The notes under the pieces: model-generated
Seen by the model: only the letters and a program-made list of their open reading frames with translations
What the model was told of the DNA's origin: nothing
The model's database searches: none
Translations under genes and position numbers: made by a program
Assembly: GCA_914767715.1 (NCBI GenBank)
Contig: OU612075.1
Coordinates: 21,082,001 to 21,146,000 of the forward strand
Reading direction: 5' to 3'
From: Membranipora membranacea
Taxonomy: Eukaryota; Bryozoa; Gymnolaemata; Cheilostomatida; Membraniporidae
DNA: 64,000 bases
Shown here: positions 50,601 through 63,900 of the stretch, in pieces
How the letters are laid out: each line of letters begins with the position of its first letter
Numbering within the stretch: position 1 is the first letter of the stretch

Positions 50601-53600
50601 ATGTCAAAATTTATGAACTCAACCCTTTCTTATTACAGATGGTGAGATCCCAAGCTGCTCCCAGAATCAGTGATGTAGCTGACCCAGTTATGTTCCTTCT
50701 GGTACCCAACAACAGATGGCTGAATGAGTACATCTCACCTTCTCTGGTCTACCAGAGAAGTGGTCTGCCTTACGACAGAAACTACGCTTTCCTCGCTATT
50801 CAGGTCAGTTTGATCAGCATAGAGTGAGTGCAGTCCTAGATCAGTAGAGCTGTAGTCCAAACTTGTACTATTCCCGCTTACTTCTATGAGCATAACTTTC
50901 CACTTGCTTCCAGAACAATTACTTACGGTATCTAAGCGTTCTAATGTCAGTTAAATTCTGAATATAACGCAGAAGAAGTGAGCCAATTACTTATCTTATG
51001 TAGAATAATTTCCTGTTATAGGATGGACAAGAGGGAGGTTTGAGGATTAACGGTAACACTGTACCCACATCATGGAACAGAATTAACGGAATTGCCAGTG
51101 CTTGGGTCGCCGTCGGATCCAACTCAAACAGGTTCACTCACAACAACAACCAGGACTTCCTGGCTATGGTATACGGAGCCTCCGACAGAGAGAGCTACGG
51201 CTTTGCTCTCGGTGCTGATATGACCAACAGCGGAGTAAGTATCGACTTACTTTTACTTACTATCATATTTTCCCACTTAACAGCCTCGTGACTTATATGT
51301 TGTACACCGATCACACTTATGTAGTAACAACGTCCACTGATTTGAGTTTATTCTACTTGATAGATATGTCTTGATGATATGGTCTTTATTTGTCATTGAC
51401 TTTGATCGGCAATAATAAAGTATATATATATATATATGACTTGGCACAACTGCCAAGTCAATGAAATAAACTAGAAGTAGTTAGAGTGTTTGTTTTCGTT
51501 CACATTTAGCGAGTGTTTTTTTTATTCACATTTACAATGTCATGTACACCAAAGTTTTATATTAGGAGCAGGTCTCCTTAGAAAACCCGGCGGACCCTTC
51601 GGGGCCTCCGATCATAATACCTCAGGTACGTATGTGCATGTGTATAATAGACAGATAACGTCTCTATGCATGTGCAATTAGCTGAAGGAGATTCTCTGAC
51701 ACAGACGCTTGTCACAGGAATCTCTAATTTGACGTGTCATTCTTCTGAGGTTGAAATATAATTGCCTGTTTGCTGCTTCTTGTGGATTGATATATACTTT
51801 TAGACAGGGACTGTAAAATTGTTAACAACTCAATGTTTTTTTAATGTTTTATATAAAATCGATAATATTCTTGCCAGATATGTGAATTAAGTTATTGCAT
51901 CAATGCTTTAGTCGGAGCCTTACTATACAACGAGAATAACTGGAATGCCTAAACAATATTTTTATGCTTGTGAAGTGTTAGCTAATCTGCATGACAACTT
52001 TTTTGAGCATGGGTGCATGCTAGCTTCAGATGTGGCTTACTATAAAAGCACGATGCTTTGAATCATGTCATTGTTAACAGGGGCTGCATTCATGATAAAT
52101 TACCCAAAACTTCTCCTTACCATATACCTTCCGAAACCATCCATCTTCGAACCCAATATGTTTGACCCAGAGCCGTGTACAAATTTAGTTGTCTTTGTGA
52201 TCGTCTACATTCTGCAATGTAATCTTTATGAAACCAAAAAAGTGCCAAACCAAGTTTTGTGTACCCGTTATATTAGTCTACAAGCTCAGTCTTCCAGTGT
52301 TATATGTGCGCACAAGCTATACTGCCGCAATGTCATTGCCTGTGATTTCTAAAAGTTATCTCCACTCTTATGTAGTGGAGATAACTTCAAACAAAGTTGT
52401 CAGCTTTTTTGTTTTGTTAATATCACTCGTTGATCATCAACAAAAAGCAACATTCGCTGTTACACTGATGATGCAGTAGCTCATTGCATTCATTTTTCTA
52501 TCAAGGTACACCACTTTCTATTCTCTACACTTGCAGTGTAAACATCCACCAAGCACCTTTGGATCAGAAGTATCAGTGAGAATGATGATTTAATACGGTT
52601 GTTGTTATTTTGCCGTGTTACAGTGCCAGGAATCGCTGATGATGCGAGGAGATGGTAGAGATAACGACTGTGATAACTCAGCTGATGAGGAGACATGTAA
52701 TGGTGTTGATGATGATGGTGATGGTCTGATTGATGAGGATTGCGCTGCCACAAGCCTCGAGGCTTTCGGTAACGAGTACGTCATCATGTTCATGGAGAAC
52801 AACGTCGATGACAATGCCAACGCTCTATCATTCCTTGAGGTAAGTCAGCAGCTCAACTTGTGGTTAATCTACTCAAAGAATATGAAACATTACAGCATTA
52901 AAATCCAACTCATTGATCTGTTCTTGTACTTCTTGTACTTGTTCAATACATTCTATGTAATCCTGCAATGGCCAACTGCTATAACGGCGATATCTACTGT
53001 CAAGATTTCATCTCTGTGTTGATAGATTTACCTATCAGCCGTAGACCTGCAGGCCACTGTACCCTACACCATCGAGACAGCTGCTGGACAATTCAGTGGA
53101 ACTATTCTGCCAGGAGAAGTAGAGATTGTGGAAGGAGATTCCAAACTACCAACCACCCTGCGTCACATTGGCAGTGGAATCGATAATAAGGCTATCATCA
53201 TCAAGGCTGACGCTGATGTTGTTGTGTATGGTATTAACAAACAGACCTGGTCTACTGATGGATTCCTTGCCTTCCCAGTCGATGTTGTTGGACTTGAATA
53301 CTACACAGCCCACTACTACCCAGGTAAGTCCTATCAGATGAAAGTCTAATCTGGCTGGCCTTGTATATCTGAAGTCATGGTAACTTACATCCCAAGATTA
53401 CAAAGTATAAGTATCATAAAAAAGTAGACCCGTTTCAGCTACATGTTTGATTATTGATTATAATATTATTTGCTCGCAGGAACTGACAAGAATGAGTTTG
53501 CTATCACCCCAACAATCAATGATGGAGCACCCACCGTCGTGACAGTGACTATGCCTAACAATGCTGGAGGCAGCTCAGCCAGCTTCGGAGGTAACACCAT

Positions 53601-56600
53601 CGGTGCCGGGCAATCCTTCACTTTCAATCTCAACTATGGAGAGACCGCCCAATTCCAGGCTGCCACCGCAAATGATGATCTTAACGGAGCCCGCATTGTC
53701 GCCAGCCGACAGGTCGCTGTCTTCTCAGGTAGGTCCTTAGGCAATCAAGTTTTCAGCAGATTATGTTCAGAAAATATAAACATTGCTGGTTTCTTCTTAA
53801 TTATGAGGAAGTTTTCAAACTAGAATCATGAAAGCTCATGATAATATTTTGTATCGCAGGAAACGTGAGAGCTCGAGTTGACCCAACCACTGCTAACTCC
53901 AGAGATCACCTGGTACAGCAACTTACCCCTGTATCCACGTGGGGACGTGAGTTTGTTACCCTGCCCATCCCTCGTCTCGAGGATAGAGGAGATATATTCC
54001 ATATCACCGGATCCGCAGCTAACACTCTCGTCACCATCGACATCAAGAACGAAGACGGAACCTCTACCTCAACATCTCAGACAATCAGCAACGCTGGTAA
54101 GGTCTACTCCTCATCACCATAACATTTACAATGCCATATCAACTAACTTGATCCTGTCTTAGATAATTCATATTTAGCCGTTTTAAAAGAAATTGCAATA
54201 GTATACAAAGCCGGGTTAGTTGTGTTCAATCCAGAACTTTGTCTCATCGTCAGTGACGACTACCTTATGATTTGTTAACAGGAAATTATGTAAGAGTTGA
54301 GATCGGAAGCAGACAGTACGCACACATCCAGGCTAACCGACCAGTACAAGTGTACCAATACGTTAAGACTACTGGTAACAAGGACACTGACAATGCTGAT
54401 CCAGCTATGATGGTAAATACTTATATGTTACTATATATTATGTAATGTGTACCAATTGGCTCGTATTTTAGTGTTAATCTGTCGCAGGGGAGATAACATA
54501 ATCTAGACCCTTCTAGACCCTTGGCTTTCACACTCTGAAATCGTTTATATATCCTTGTGCGTGCAACTTTAGTTGTTTTGTCCATTGCAATGAAATCACT
54601 TTGATATGAACAGTGGTTGTTTATTTGCTTTCCTATAAACTTTAATAAAATGTTTCTCGAACAAGGATCTTTTACCAAAATAATGAGGAAACCTTTCGTA
54701 ACCAACACTTCTATAAGTTAAAAATATTCCTTGTTCATAAGAGATGCATTCTTGTTCTGTCTACAGTTGATCCCTCCAGTAGAGCAGTGGTCCAGAAATT
54801 ACCAACTCTCCACCCCAAGAACCGGACAGGAAGACGGAAACGGAGGATTCCTCCCATTCAACAACTTCATCATGATCGCCATTGACGCTGCTCAGACAAG
54901 CGGAGTAAGGCTTGATAATAACCCACTGGTCAACCCTACCTGGATCGACCTTACCGGTATGTGTCCTTTGACCTTTGATCTGTAAAATTCAAGGAAACTC
55001 TTATTAATTCTCATGTTCGTCAAGTTTCAGGCTCCGGAAAATTTGTAGTCACTGTTGTCTTGATGCGGGACTACCATCTATAGTCTGCTATTGTTCAGGA
55101 ACTGTTCGTTGGCTCAATGGAGCTCAATCTGTTGGTTGGTAACTCAGTTTGCTAACACACATTTGAGTTTGTTTCTAACTTATTTTTTCAAACTTACATC
55201 AACCATTTGAGTCCACTGCTGCTGTCGCTGCTCTTGTTGGTGCACTATGCAGGGTTATTGGGCTTTATCATCATTATTTTTATTGCAAGCAGATTTGAAT
55301 TGAACTTTTTCCACTGGCATATTTTGTTTTCGTTAGTTAACTTCATTATCCAAGAGGTAGGTTGTGCATGAATCTGGGCTGTCGGGTGTAGCAGATTAAA
55401 TGCTGATTTAGGTGCACAGAAAATTTGTTTGGGCGGTAAATAACTGATGCCAAAAGTTTGTATGAATTGTTTCTAATGTTCAGGTACCTCTCAGGAAACA
55501 GGTAGGTTTAGAACTCTCGCTATCTCTACAATATATCTATAACAGCTCTCAAGGGTGTGGATCAAACATTCAGGCCTAACATTGTGTTTTAGACATCGAT
55601 AGTTTAAAACTGTTTTTTTTTAACTTCAAGACCCAAATTCTAACCATCAACATCACTGGTATTCGGTTATTTTGCCATTGCCCCAAAGTAAACCCTCATC
55701 AGTAAAATACTGAGCAGTTCACTCTGTTTCATTGCTTGGGAGTTGTCTTCCGCAATGGGAGTGGGGTGGAATACAACACTTATAGTAATGGAAATGGTGA
55801 AGAACATAAACTCGATAATAATTAAACTTTTATTACTTGGTTTATGGTGACAGCTCCTAACTTCGCTCTCTAAAAACTTCCTTGGTACCTGTAGAGGACA
55901 TTTTGGGTTTGCACAAGCACAAATATTTTGGGGGTGATAAAATTATGAAGGTAGATGAATTTATTTGGTATGCTCTTTAAAGGAACTAATAGTTTCCATT
56001 ACTCAGATTTTAAAGTGTGATATCTTACTCTAAGTTAGCTTAGTATTCAACAGAGAAAACACTAATATACACGCTCAAATGCTGCTCCTAGCCAAGCATA
56101 TTGCAAGGGTTGCTCAATGCTCGCTGGCTTCATCGTCAGATCTGCGGATTATCATTTTAGTCTACCAACAAGATAACCTAACTACGTTTGAGGTGGTTGT
56201 AACTATGCTTGTACCAGCTTTATCATCTTTATTTTTCTCCAATTTCAATGATTGTCTCCTCCTTTCAGGATCCACATTCGCTGCCACCGTGATTGAGGTA
56301 CAGTTTGGACGTCACTCTCTCAGCCATATCGATCCTAATGTATATTTCGAGGCCCTCATGTATGGTAGATCTGATCGTGAGTCGTTTGCTCTTCCCCTCG
56401 GTATGAGACTAGTCGCTCAGGGCTGTGTAATCACCACCCAGACTGAGGGTGACGGTATCGATAATGACTGTGATGGCAGCGTCGATGAGGAGCTGTGTAA
56501 CAACATTGATGATGACGCTGATGGCAGCATCGATGAGGACTGCGGACGTAAGTAGATATGCATGTAGTCTGATGTTAAATGAACAATTGGACAAAAAACT

Positions 56601-59600
56601 ACTTGCCCAGAGATTCATGGCTTGGCAGTACATAGAAAGCATACGTGATGCTTTCCCTGGTGAATCTATTTTTTCTCCTAGTGTAGCTGATTTTTGACCT
56701 AATACTTGTATAAACACAGCGACTGTGCTGCTTAATGCTTTTATATGGAAATTATCTGATCGTGCTATTACAGAGGGACTTTCATCTGGAACATCATTCT
56801 ACTTGACCTACATGGATAACGTAGTTGAGTACCCCAGAGATTTCGATTTGGAGCTGTATGTGGCCGTTGTTGGAAGTAGCCCAGCCATTGTGAATGTAAG
56901 AGCACCACTTGTATCCTTCCCCGACTATAATATCATGAGCGAAGTACAGCCAGGAGAAGTACAGCAGTATGGATTCACCTGGACTATGAGGAACACTGGA
57001 CAGGGTATCACTGGAAACTCCATCTACGTCAGGTAAACTCTAGGATCTGAGATGGTCATATGTTACTTATTGATGGTATTATATTTTGATTTTTGTTCAT
57101 TTCTTTTTATGAGAATAGCCAGCTTTGTGATATGAATTTTCTGGCAATATGGTAACTGTTGAATTAAAACCAAATATTGTTATCTGATATTGAATTTAAA
57201 TAAGATTGATAACCTGGTCAATATTTTGCTGTTGATCTAGTGCTTCATCAAGAGACGGGTAGGTCACAGTTCACCTACATGTGATGAGTATTTTTGGGGC
57301 GGGGCTAAGCATGGCACAACTTGTCTGCATTTCACTGGTGGTTGACTTGCTTAAGAGATCGATCATTTCTTCTGAAACTTCTTGTGATCGATCTGATTTC
57401 ATATTATTGGTAAGGGAAACCTCTTACATTTTCTCAAGCTCGCTCAGTTGTATATTTTGTATGCTCACCAACTTTTATAGGGTTAACCTCAGTCCAGTTG
57501 GGTAAGTTAGTTTAGAGAGAGAGAGAGTAAGAGAGGTAGAACATGAGACATCCATGTTTCTCGTTACCTACAAATGTCTTTGTGAATTTCCAGACTTGTC
57601 CTCTCATGTTCTATGAGCAGACAACTCTGGTGTTCATCCTAAGTCGCTGCTATGACGTTAGATTGTCATACAGCACATTTTGGATTTCTCTCTCCACAAG
57701 CGGAAGCCTAGTGACAGAACCCCATAGATTACAGTATTATCTGTATATTTATATTACTTCTGCTGAGCTTATCGTGCATTACTGAATATGTTAATATCTG
57801 CTGCAAAAAGAACAAATTCAGAAAGAATGCACACATCTTTTCAAGCATCCAAATTTTATATTCCTCAATAAGCTCAAATTGATTGAGCAAATAGTCACCT
57901 GACAATATCAGAAATTTGCATGTTTCCTCCATCAATAATTACAACTTTCAGCCACCTTGCTATTCAGCATGGATAAATATCTAACTATTCACTTTCTGTA
58001 TTACAGAGCCAACTCCCAGGTTGTTGTCTATGGTGTGAACAAGGAGCTCTTCTCTAACGATGGATTCCTTGTCTACCCTGAGAACTCACTGGGCACTAAC
58101 TACTACACCTGCTCCTGGTCTCCATCTACTCTGGATACCGAGTTCGCTGTCGTAGCCACCCAGGACAACACTAACGTAAGTAAAATTTACTCTGAAGCCA
58201 GTTAGCTTCTGTCTAGTCTGCGATTATGATAAGACCAAGCTATTTTGCTAAGAGTATCTGTCATTTAACTCTTTAATACCAATATTTTTGTTGCTCAGTG
58301 ATAGATAGATATAATAGAGATCTACAGAGGTTTATGTGAGTGTTAACTTACCATCTCTCTCCTATCTGTAGGTCCAGATTACTCTTCCCAGCAACAGACA
58401 GAACATCGCTGTTGAGGCAAACGGTAACACCTACGGATCCGGTCAGAGCTTCTCCATCACACTGCAGAGATTTGAGGTATACCAGGCCCAGAGCGCTGGA
58501 GATCTTACAGGAACCAGAGTACAGACATCTGTACGCGCCGCTGTCTTCTCAGGAAATGTGAGAACACGTGTCGAGCTCTCCGCCTCCAGAGACCATCTTG
58601 TCCAGCAGATGCTCCCAACCAGTAAGTTTCATACTCACTACAAACACAGAATTCGTGTAATCATGTGGTTCTTCTTACCCAAACAACAAGGAAAAAGGAA
58701 CTATATAATGTATATATATATATATATATATAATGTATAATATATGTATAACATTCTGTTTGTCATTATGTTCACCTATATTTGACTTTCTTTCCAGCCT
58801 CATATGGATCCACCTTCTACGTTGTGCCATTCCCTGACCGAACTGTTGGTGATGTTCTGAAGATTATCAGCTCCTCATCCAATAACAATGTGCGAGTCAA
58901 CGGAGGATCCATCGGAACAATCACATCAGCTGGAGGCTTCATCGAGTACCAACTTAAGTAAGTATTACCTAACCACTACAAAAATCTTGACTTAGGAAGA
59001 CATCCATAACCGTAAAACAATATTACCTGCTCACATCAATCATGTTTGCTGGAACAGGGTAATGATGGAACAGAGTAGGTAACAATGAGCCTATAACTTC
59101 TGCAATTAAAAGTATCTTACCATTTTTAATTTTACTTGTAGCTCTGCCAGCCGTGTTGAGCTGACATCCACAAGCCCAGTGATGGTTCTACAATACGTGA
59201 AATCTCAGGACGGACGTGACAACCCAGAGGAGGCTGATCCAGCTATGTTCGTTATCCCATCAGTCAACAACTTTGTGACTACTGGTACCTTCATCACCCC
59301 CGTGTACTCAGGCGGTAACAGCCCTGGAGCTGACTACAGCAACTATCTCACTATCGTCATCATCAACGGTCAACAAGGTGAGATAGGCAGCACCTGGACT
59401 GTATAACTTGTAAAGCATCAATAAAAAAAATAAAATACTTATTTACATTTGTATTGTTATGTTTATGGTTTCACACCAAGTGGTAAAAATTTTAAGTCTG
59501 CTATTTTCCAATGGTTACATGATGGAGAAATCTTAGGAGAGATTCAGCTATATTATTATCAGAAAAAAAAAGAGACTTGATTGGAATATGCGAGCTGGCC

Positions 59601-59886
59601 ACTTACTTCAATATGACCAATCATAACTTGATTTTAGATACTAGATTATATCATTAACTGATCTGAAATTCGTTTTCTAGGAAACTTGAGACTCAACGGA
59701 CAAGCCCTCAGCGCACAATCATGGGCCAGCATTGCTCAGTCCAGCTATGTCACAGCCACTATTGATGTACCAAGCGGTGAGAGTCACACTATCACCAGCA
59801 CCTCTGGAGCTTCATTCTATGGACGTCTCTACGGGCGAGCTGACAGAGAGTCTTATGCATTCCCTATTGGATTCCAATTCCAGTAA
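44690..59886 (+). CDS. Secreted protein with three IgGFc-binding-like domains and MopE-like linkers
   Basis: Twenty-two exons: 44690-44738, 47029-47202, 47893-47996, 48256-48433, 49336-49478, 49865-50021, 50290-50444, 50639-50803, 51022-51234, 52624-52839, 53026-53323, 53480-53728, 53860-54096, 54282-54412, 54767-54956, 56269-56547, 56774-57032, 58007-58175, 58372-58621, 58798-58957, 59142-59377 and 59681-59886 (TAA). They join into 1,405 residues. A signal peptide spans residues 1 to ~18. Three homologous domains follow (about 19-446, 487-946, 980-1405). Each has the IgGFc-binding hallmarks 'VYxxNKxxxSxDGF', 'AVFSGNVR...SRDHL', 'ADPAMF' and a closing 'YGRxDRESYxF'. Between them sit two linkers, GDGRDNDCDNSADEETC / DDDGDGLIDEDC (~455-486) and GDGIDNDCDGSVDEELC / DDDADGSIDEDC (~947-978), like MopE-type putative metal-binding motifs. 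No VWD or TIL domain, membrane span or GPI signal is seen. It is probably a matrix, mucus or defence protein. The family name does not show IgG binding. Confidence 0.85.
48582..49078 (-). mobile_element. Possible degenerate retroelement fragment in an intron
   Basis: A (TATG)n run at about 48582-48598 is followed, on the minus strand, by a ~104-codon open stretch (49078-48764) containing RTNLRKNFFLARAL-type text near its end. That recalls the C-terminus of some LINE reverse-transcriptase ORFs. No catalytic motif is present and the family is not established. Confidence 0.2.
49673..49872. repeat. 100-bp tandem duplication spanning a 3' splice site
   Basis: Unit 1 (49673-49772) and unit 2 (49773-49872) are near identical ('atttacaagatggcag' to 'agattgctgt'). 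Unit 2 ends with the real acceptor and first 8 bases of exon 6 of the IgGFc-like gene. Unit 1 carries a copy of the same acceptor (ttctag|ATTGCTGT). Confidence 0.85.
51566..51625 (+). CDS. Probable extra exon of the IgGFc-like gene
   Basis: Within intron 51235-52623, a 60-base open segment is flanked by an acceptor (tttatattag) and a strong donor (CTCAG|GTACGT). Both are phase 0, matching the flanking exons. It encodes a proline-rich 20-mer (EQVSLENPADPSGPPIIIPQ) just before the first Asp/Cys-rich linker, and would raise the protein to 1,425 residues. It may be constitutive or alternative. Confidence 0.55.
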
Positions 59887-60452
59887 TCGCCATCTCTAGT
59901 ATTTGGGTTTTTAAAGTATGAAATGGGTTTTATTGCACATGACGCTCACATTTGCTCATTCACACCCAATCATTGACTGACAATCAGTACTGTGTTCTCC
60001 ACCACTTCTGACTCCAATGTGAGGGTTATGGGTTTTCACTGACAATACCGGTTCATTGACTGCTTTGCTGTTTCTATGGTTATTCATACTTACATTTATG
60101 AATTTTCCCAATATCTATCTATATTGTGTAGAATAGAGGCTGTAGGAATAGTTGTTCTGTATGTATATTGAACCAATATTCAGCGAGAATTTGAACAGTG
60201 AACAACAACAAAATTGTGTAGCTTTTTATTCGCTTTGTATCAAACATACATTAAACATTCCACGGAACCTTAGATTGGTGAAACTACCACGTTATGCATA
60301 ATTGTTTTGTAGACTGGGTGATATATAAAGTTTATTCTCAATGTTATCAATACAGTTGTGTTATATGTTATCATTTTTTATGACGTATTCTTTGATAATT
60401 AGTAATAGGCCTTTTATGCACATAATCAATCTTTTTCTCAGCTACACTGCTC

Positions 60453-60458
60453 AATAAA
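60453..60458 (+). promoter_or_regulatory. Likely polyadenylation signal of the IgGFc-like gene
   Basis: AATAAA 567 nt after the stop, followed at once by a GT/T-rich element (gtgtcagtgctgttttta). Confidence 0.5.
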
Positions 60459-60784
60459 TGGTGTCAGTGCTGTTTTTATTTTTTTGAGTTTGCAGCAAAT
60501 CAATTCTATCAAATTCTAATTTTTCACAATCATTGTATACTATGTTAACAAATCATGATAAATGACTTTTTTGATGTCTAATGGCGAAGGGCTGTTACGA
60601 GCCCTTGTGAGAGTTGAAGGCGCAGCAGAATCTGCTGACTGTGATATGATTGGCTTTAGTTGGCCTGACAGGCACATGGGGAGAGACTAATGTAATTAGA
60701 GGTTACAGATTTCTAAATAAATCGGACAAGTCGGACAATTTAAGTCTTTTTATTCAAATGAGAAAAATTCCTGAAAAAATTGGT

Positions 60785-60790
60785 TTTATT
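60785..60790 (-). promoter_or_regulatory. Likely chitinase polyadenylation signal
   Basis: AATAAA on the minus strand (TTTATT on plus), about 133 nt after the chitinase stop at 60923. Confidence 0.45.
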
Positions 60791-60922
60791 GAAATAAAAG
60801 AATACATAGTAATGATTCCTAGCGGATCACCTCCCCATTAATGCACTAGAAAGCGAAGTGTTAGATGTCCATGTGAAGATCAGGCTCTTGTGTTTTGTTA
60901 GATCCGGTATTCTGTGAAAGTT

Positions 60923-63900
60923 TTAATTTTTGAGACAATCTGAGATGACTCGAAGTAATGGATAAGCCTCCCCTCCACATGATCGTCCATTGTGATCATC
61001 TGTACCCAGAGCCCAGATCATGGCGCCTGCGTATGAATTACTCTTGATAAACTCGCACTACAATTAGAAGATCAGAAAATGATACTGAAAATAAGATAAT
61101 TATTTCTTGTGGCAGTGATTTTCTATGCTGGCATCCGAATCATAAAAAAAACACATGGAAAACACTAAATCGCCAAATTTAATGTACTGAGGAGATTTGA
61201 TCTGCGACGCTTCAAACTCCCTTTGTTGACAAATTAGTAACTATGGTGGTGGTGGCGGAGCGATATTGCATGAATCGGGTACCGATGTTTGCAATATCTC
61301 TCCGCCACCACAGAGGCAAGAGCTCGGGAGGGTGATCCGGGGGAGAGGTATAGGATAGATTAATTGCAAAACTGAAAAGCGCAAGATCTCATTCTGGTTA
61401 TACGCAAATAGGAGCCAGCAGGAGGTCAAGTCACTCACTCCTCATTTCCTACTCATCGGCTGCTGGTGGAAAATGCCTAGCTTATATAGTAGCCGATAAT
61501 TTTGGTATCTGTCGGTGCAAGCATAAAGAGGAGGTTCAACCAGCAGGCTCAAATAATTGTGAGAAACACCGCCTATGGCTTATTTCCTAACATGAATCAA
61601 ACAAGCCAAACATATTATGTTGCATGATATGTATGATTACACTTCAGCTAAAAACCGTACCTTTGTGAGGAATGATGTGGGGTTACCAAATGAGATCCAT
61701 AAAGGGCTGACGTAGGTGTAAGGAACCTGAGCTACTGGATCTATAACTGTATTATCCAAGTAAGCTTGTTTCTTACAGATATCCCTGTAAAATACCTGTG
61801 GGATAATCATTAATTTTAAATTAGTAATACTAGATTGTCTCTAATGAGATGCAACGTATGATTCTCTTGGAATCCTGAGTACACAATTGCACAAAGTCTA
61901 TAATCTCGAAAATGGAGAAGGAACATGACCAAATATCTTTGACGTGTCCTTCAATTCCAGCCTGTGAGAACTAAACCTTGTAAAATATATTGGTCATTCT
62001 TCATGGTCATTTTTGCATATAGCTAGCATTGTTCATGACCAATTTGGTGTTTCAGTCATTCCAACAGTAATACTCTATATGCTACTGCTACTATGTACTG
62101 TAAATTCTGATTGGCTGCCCACCAACCAATCATAGCCAACACATCGGCTATTACATAGCTATTTAACATGGCCTTTGACATGGGTAGAAGCTGATAATTG
62201 GCAAAACTTTTCAGGTACTAATTTTCGACTTACTGGGTCAGCACCATCTGCGAGGGTGTTAGGAGGTGGAATTCCTGCAGCTCCTCTCATACTCCATGAT
62301 CGCCCATAAGTTGGCATACCTATCACCAGCTTGCTCTTTGGCATTCCCATGTCTGTCCAATACTGTGATGCATACATCTGTCAATGGAAGGAAGATAATG
62401 GAAGCGTTAGAAAGGACGTTATGGCAATTTCATGTAGAGCTTATCACTAAACCAATGTCACCTCCTCCATCATTTCTCAATGTCATGGGTTGTCAGGAAT
62501 TTGTTATCAATTTATCTCACAAATGTCAATGTCACTATCATTGTGGGACCTGGAAGGCTTGTGGACGTGGTCGTGAGACCTGGTATACCAGGAGGAATTG
62601 ACTTGGTAGTTGTCTTTTCATTGTTGCTGGAAGGACAACTAAAAGGGATGACACTGCATCATAATTTTCAAATGACACTTACAGTTGTTTTCTCATCTGT
62701 TATTGGTCCTAATGGAGAATGATGACCTGTACGATTCTCCCAGCCTCCGTGTAGGTCATATGTCATAAGGTTAACAAAGTCCAAAGCGCTGAAAAAGAGA
62801 GAACATATTGGATACTCATCCTACGGTCCAGAAATATCATAACCACAGCCGCTGATAAACCCAGTACTTGAGTAACTAGTAAAGCATGAAGATTGGCCAA
62901 CATCTGACTTGTGTTTAACACTCAGCATATAACACTACCTTGCTAGTCGGTCGATCTCATAAGCTTTACTGACAGTTTCAATTCCTGCGCCTACAGCAGC
63001 TGCCATCAGAAGACGAGTGTTACCAATTGATGCTGCCTCCGCTATAAACGCTGCCATAAGCTCCTCACAGAGAATAGAGAATCTCTGTTTATCTTCAGGT
63101 GGGCTGCCTCGAGAACCTGGGTACTCCCAATCTAGATCTAATCCATCAAACCCGTGTGTCCTCAGGTAGGTGATTGTTGTACTTATAAAGTTTGTTCGAT
63201 TAGATTCTGTAGATACCTTAGTAAAATAGAACAAGGATGATTGATTATTAATTCAGATAATTTACCTGTTTCTCACTGAGATAGTTGATCAAAAAACCTT
63301 CGCAAGAAATAGTGGTAAACATGTTGCTGGCGAGTGACATGGTAAACCACACTCTATTGCTATTGATAGATATAAGTTACCATTTCTGTAAATGTTTCTG
63401 TGCCATGATTCCATCCTCCTACTGCTAGTAATATTTTCAAATCTGGATTCCTCTCCCTAAGCTGCATCGTTTCCGCATACAGAGCTGCAAACAGGGGAAG
63501 TCTTCATACAGCAACAAGGAAAAATGAAAGTGACATCACAGCCTTTTTCTCATTTCTTCGGGGCCCATAGATAAAACCGTATGGATAAATTTAAAGGTGT
63601 TTTTCATCACAGCTTGACCTTGATCCCAAATCAAAGGATTAAATTTAATTATTGAGTTTAAAACTGCTAGTAGCTACTTACTGAAGTCATTCCATTCATA
63701 TGGAGTCAGCACTCCATTCTCAACTTGAGCGAATGCATACAGTACATGAGTACACAGGAACGGGTCAATCTCACTGGGCTTCATTCCCTGTTCTCTCTTA
63801 CGATACTGAGCCCAGTTCTCATAGTAACACACCACCATGTAGTGATCGGGTGTTGAAGAATCTGGGGTAGTTGAGAGCAATGTTTCTGTTGTGGGGTTGG

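Noticed and set aside
52490-52820. Minus-strand His- and Ser-rich frames
   Set aside because: They are the reverse reading of the GAT/GAC-rich Asp/Cys linker exon at 52624-52839.
44690-59886. Reading the IgGFc-like protein as an antibody-binding protein
   Set aside because: The family name comes from mammalian FCGBP. The domain occurs in animals and bacteria without antibodies, and nothing in this sequence shows IgG binding.
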